Part shown: positions 62,301 to 64,000 of the stretch, piece by piece | How positions within the stretch are numbered: the first letter of the stretch is position 1 | Layout of the letters: each line of letters opens with the position of its first letter | Source of the DNA: Humisphaera borealis | GTDB lineage: Bacteria; Planctomycetota; Phycisphaerae; Tepidisphaerales; Tepidisphaeraceae | NCBI RefSeq assembly: GCF_015169395.1 | Contig: NZ_CP063458.1 | Location: 6,510,001-6,574,000, forward strand | Length of the DNA: 64,000 nucleotides | Reading direction: 5' to 3' | The notes under the pieces: model-generated | The model's input: the letters and a program-made list of their open reading frames with translations, nothing else | Databases searched by the model: none | Told to the model about the DNA's origin: nothing | Made by a program: the position numbers and the translations under genes

Positions 62301-62753
62301 CAGGATGGCGTGAAGCGAGGTGAGGATGGCGCGGAAGATCGACTGGACGCGGCGACGGAACTTCAACAGCGGCTGGTAGCGATCATCGAAGGCGAGCCGC
62401 CGTTTGACCTGTTCGTCCGCTGGAAGCCGCTGGCGGAGCAGCCCATAGGCTGGGAGCCGGACATCGACGATGGCGTGCGGGTGAACATCCGCCCGTTCCT
62501 CGCGTCGGACCTGCCCAATGGCAAAACCGGCACTGGCGTCCTGCGGTGGAAGCCGAACATCAAGTGGGCTAAGGACCGCGGCAAGGAGCTCAAGCGCCCG
62601 ATCCGCGAGTACCCGTGGTTCTGGGGCTGGGACGGCACGGTCAACTACGCCGGCGGCCCGCTGTCGGAGTTCACCGGCGAGCGGCATAACGACTGCCACT
62701 ACACGACCGAGTTCAAGCGCCAAGCCCGCCAACAGGCCGCGGGCAAATCGTAA
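59361..62753 (+). CDS. pglX: BREX adenine-specific DNA methyltransferase PglX
   Basis: A protein of 1130 aa, with GGAG before MPALPSNLRNKL. Methyltransferase motif I is LLDPCCGSGHFLVAGFELL (near residue 298). Motif IV is VVTNVPYLGRGKQ (near 485), with NVPY in place of NPPY; ALVTPQNWLF follows as the next conserved strand. The long C-terminal target-recognition part ends with REYPWFWGWDG and SEFTGERHNDCHYT. PglX modifies one adenine in an asymmetric site to mark self DNA, and BREX blocks replication of unmarked phage. Length matches type 1-like PglX. Confidence 0.9.
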   Translation: MPALPSNLRNKLENTVVKARDIAEAGARAALEALAVHEAKFYPHMSPAQQTLRNQLRAHARQLGDAQNTRDQITLKRLVHECAYEHWHRMLFARFLAENDLLIEPDSKMPISLAEAEELAKHARTDTWTYASRCAQQMLPAIFRPDDPVLQVTLATEHRVELEWLVNGLTSDTFKADDSLGWVYQFWQSAEKEKVNKAGEKITSDTLPSVTQLFTEHYMVLFLLHNTLGAWWAGRKLSSTDLAEAQTEEELRRKLALPGVQWEYLRFVRGADGKSGPWCPAAGTFPGWPQRTADIKLLDPCCGSGHFLVAGFELLVRLRMAEEGMPLNIAVDAVLQFNVFGLEIDARCTQIAVFSLALASWKLVGYRQSLPKPNVACTGLSAGGTRDQWLKILEGQGNLELRFFFGQLYDLFSKAPTLGSLINPHRFLGSGMLDKTGMETLLRHLQIAISDDPRATPDKHEMGIAAQGVAKAAELLADKYTLVVTNVPYLGRGKQDEILKEHLETQYPLGKADLATAFVLRCLEFCDKGGSTALVTPQNWLFQATYAKLRETLLERREFALIARLGPKGFQTPMWDFNVLLSVMTASKAASEHQISDLDASDANTPEAKAVAIQNRSEIAITPQAAQLLNPDAAILSSLMDPSALLSAAAATWQGLVTTDDNKFLAAFWEVGVSQDVWAQLQTPPDTTDYYGGRSHLIRWCNGQGDLHHASNAHNFPSSRMLGRPGIALRRMPPHKATLFEGTVFDDHIAPIVPSDPALLPALWCFCTSEEYADAVHRIDQQLKVAVASFLKVPFDLARWQTVAAGRFPDGLPEPESDDPTQWLFHGRPAQSTAPLQVAVVRLLGYRWPAELDAQMRLSRRARDLVKRCDELLKFADDDGIVCIPSVRGEEPATDRLLTLLSACGVKPHRNLDEWLRDDFFQEHCKLFHHRPFVWHIWDGRKRDGFHALVNYHKLADGKRGKKLLESLTYSYLGEWINRQQDGVKRGEDGAEDRLDAATELQQRLVAIIEGEPPFDLFVRWKPLAEQPIGWEPDIDDGVRVNIRPFLASDLPNGKTGTGVLRWKPNIKWAKDRGKELKRPIREYPWFWGWDGTVNYAGGPLSEFTGERHNDCHYTTEFKRQARQQAAGKS

Positions 62754-62772
62754 CCCTTATCGAGGCAAACCC

Positions 62773-64000
62773 ATGAGCATCAATATCGGGATTATCGACT
62801 CTCGCGTGCGAAAGCTGGCAGGAGACTTGGCGCCGGAGTTCGAGACGCGACTCAACATCAAGAACGACGAGCCGAAGAAGCAGTCCGCGGCGTTCGTTTA
62901 TCTTGTGGCAAAGACTCTTCTCGACCTTTCGGAGCCAGAGGCACTCGATGTCTTGACCGAAGGCGGAGCCGACTTCGGCATCGACGCGATGCATGTTGGC
63001 GATGTTGAGGATGGCGAGTTCCTGGTGACCCTCTTTCAGGGCAAGTATAAGCAGAACCAAGAAGGTGCGAGCGCGTTTCCCCAGGGCGGTGCGGAGAAGA
63101 TGGTACAGGCCATCAAGTACCTGTTCGACCCCAGAGCGACGATCACGACGAACGCACAGCTAACGAAGCGTGTGGAGGATGTCCGCTCGCTGGTTGGTGA
63201 TGGGTATATCCCGAGGGTACGTGCCGTCCTGTGCAACAACGGGATCAAGTGGGATGTAAGGGCGCAGGAAGTCATCGACGCCGCCAAGTTCCCGCACGAC
63301 CAAGTTACCTGGATGTATGTCAACCACGACGAGCTGGTCTTACTCATGCAGGCGGCAAAACAGGTGGACGACACCCTCCGCCTGGCTGGCAAGGCCATAG
63401 TTGAAGACCTCGACTTCTACCGTGTCCTGATTGGGAAGATCCCCGTTGCGGAGGTCGCTGCACTCTTTGCCCGACACGGCGACCTTCTTCTTGAGAGAAA
63501 TGTGCGACGGTTCCTTGGGCTTCAGTCCAACCGCGTGAACCAACGTATCGCTTCCACGCTCATCACACCTATCGAACGGGGCAACTTTTACTTTTACAAC
63601 AACGGCATCACGTTGCTGTGCAGGAAGTTCACGCACAACGCGCTTCAGGCCGACAACTTCCAGGTCCGTGTCGAGGGTCTCCAGGTCATTAACGGTGGCC
63701 AGACGTGCAAGACAATCGAGCACACGATGGCCACACTCGCCGCCGCCGAACCAGGTATTGAGAAGGCGTTTGTTCTAGTGCGGCTGTATCAACTTCCTTC
63801 CGATGCGGGAGACTTGGTGCGCAACATCACCTATGCGACGAACAGCCAGAATCCGGTCGATCTTCGTGACCTTCGGTCGAATGACATCCGCCAGAGAAAC
63901 CTAGAGGCTGCAGTTGCGGACCTTGGTTATCAATACCGCCGCCACCGAAGCGATACGGCCTTCAAGACAACCGATATTAGCAGTGCAACGGCGGCGGAGG
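62773..64000 (+). CDS. AIPR-family abortive infection protein, truncated by the window end
   Basis: An open frame of at least 409 codons from MSINIGIIDSRVRKLAGDL, 19 bp after pglX. AIPR (PF10592-like) marks: NFYFYNNGITLLCRKF (near residue 270) and VINGGQTCKTIEHTMATL (near 305), then YATNSQNPVDLRDLRSND. An N-terminal segment with GIDAMHVGDVEDGEFLVTLFQGKYK resembles a PD-(D/E)XK nuclease strand pair (Asp and Gln-x-Lys). Such proteins act in phage-triggered growth arrest. Its same-strand position right behind pglX makes it part of this defence transcript. Confidence 0.85.
   Translation, partial: MSINIGIIDSRVRKLAGDLAPEFETRLNIKNDEPKKQSAAFVYLVAKTLLDLSEPEALDVLTEGGADFGIDAMHVGDVEDGEFLVTLFQGKYKQNQEGASAFPQGGAEKMVQAIKYLFDPRATITTNAQLTKRVEDVRSLVGDGYIPRVRAVLCNNGIKWDVRAQEVIDAAKFPHDQVTWMYVNHDELVLLMQAAKQVDDTLRLAGKAIVEDLDFYRVLIGKIPVAEVAALFARHGDLLLERNVRRFLGLQSNRVNQRIASTLITPIERGNFYFYNNGITLLCRKFTHNALQADNFQVRVEGLQVINGGQTCKTIEHTMATLAAAEPGIEKAFVLVRLYQLPSDAGDLVRNITYATNSQNPVDLRDLRSNDIRQRNLEAAVADLGYQYRRHRSDTAFKTTDISSATAAE

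Overview
The window looks like a piece of a high-GC planctomycete chromosome, most likely from the Phycisphaerae/Tepidisphaerales side of the phylum. That placement is inferred from gene style, not from a marker gene. The signs are a PVC-type heme-binding CxxCH protein, a prepilin-type secreted protein with a planctomycete-style FSLVELLVVLGI start, five PQQ-like beta-propeller paralogues, a GYF/DUF4190-type membrane protein, a GxxExxY protein and dense families of short palindromic repeats.

Region 1 (1-28.7 kb) is mostly envelope and periplasm biology: low-complexity secreted proteins, riboflavin synthase (ribE), a lipoprotein, a fasciclin protein, the large CxxCH protein, an MFS transporter, five PQQ-type propellers, a LolCDE/MacB-like ABC exporter with its membrane fusion protein (minus strand, 23.4-19.9 kb), an orphan Imm17-like immunity protein, a DUF151 nuclease-like protein and a degenerate Fic-like protein. 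An IS4-family element with 9-bp target duplications (8591-10050) sits in the centre of a dispersed palindrome, 65 bp upstream of the CxxCH gene.

Region 2 (28.7-47.9 kb) is housekeeping: a glutaredoxin-like protein, a parvulin isomerase, an NtrC-type response regulator, alanine dehydrogenase, a split PAS/MCP energy-taxis pair resembling CetB/CetA, a TPR protein, a metallophosphoesterase, a sialidase-like exported protein and a BMP-type nucleoside ABC transporter operon. The transporter is divergent from a pyrimidine cluster pyrR-pyrB-(GxxExxY cassette)-pyrC. A TPM-domain membrane protein ends the region.

Region 3 (47.9 kb to the window end) is an integrated genomic island. A tRNA with anticodon CAU (probably Ile2) is overlapped at its 3' half by a tyrosine integrase on the opposite strand. 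Behind it lie an XRE regulator, a TubC-docking-like small protein, a CHC2/Toprim/DUF3987 primase-helicase, two small excisionase-type HTH proteins and an unknown winged-helix protein. Divergent from these is a BREX-like phage-defence operon: a BrxA-like candidate, brxB, brxC, pglX and an AIPR-family abortive-infection gene that runs off the window. The expected pglZ and brxL (or brxH) are not in view.

Several repeat families punctuate the chromosome, mostly as inverted doublets. One family has a constant GTAGGG head followed by palindromes of different sequence. A second is built on TGACACGG(G/C)TTTCCAA. A third class has arms made of short reiterated words, and the GxxExxY cassette carries the same type of arm at both ends.
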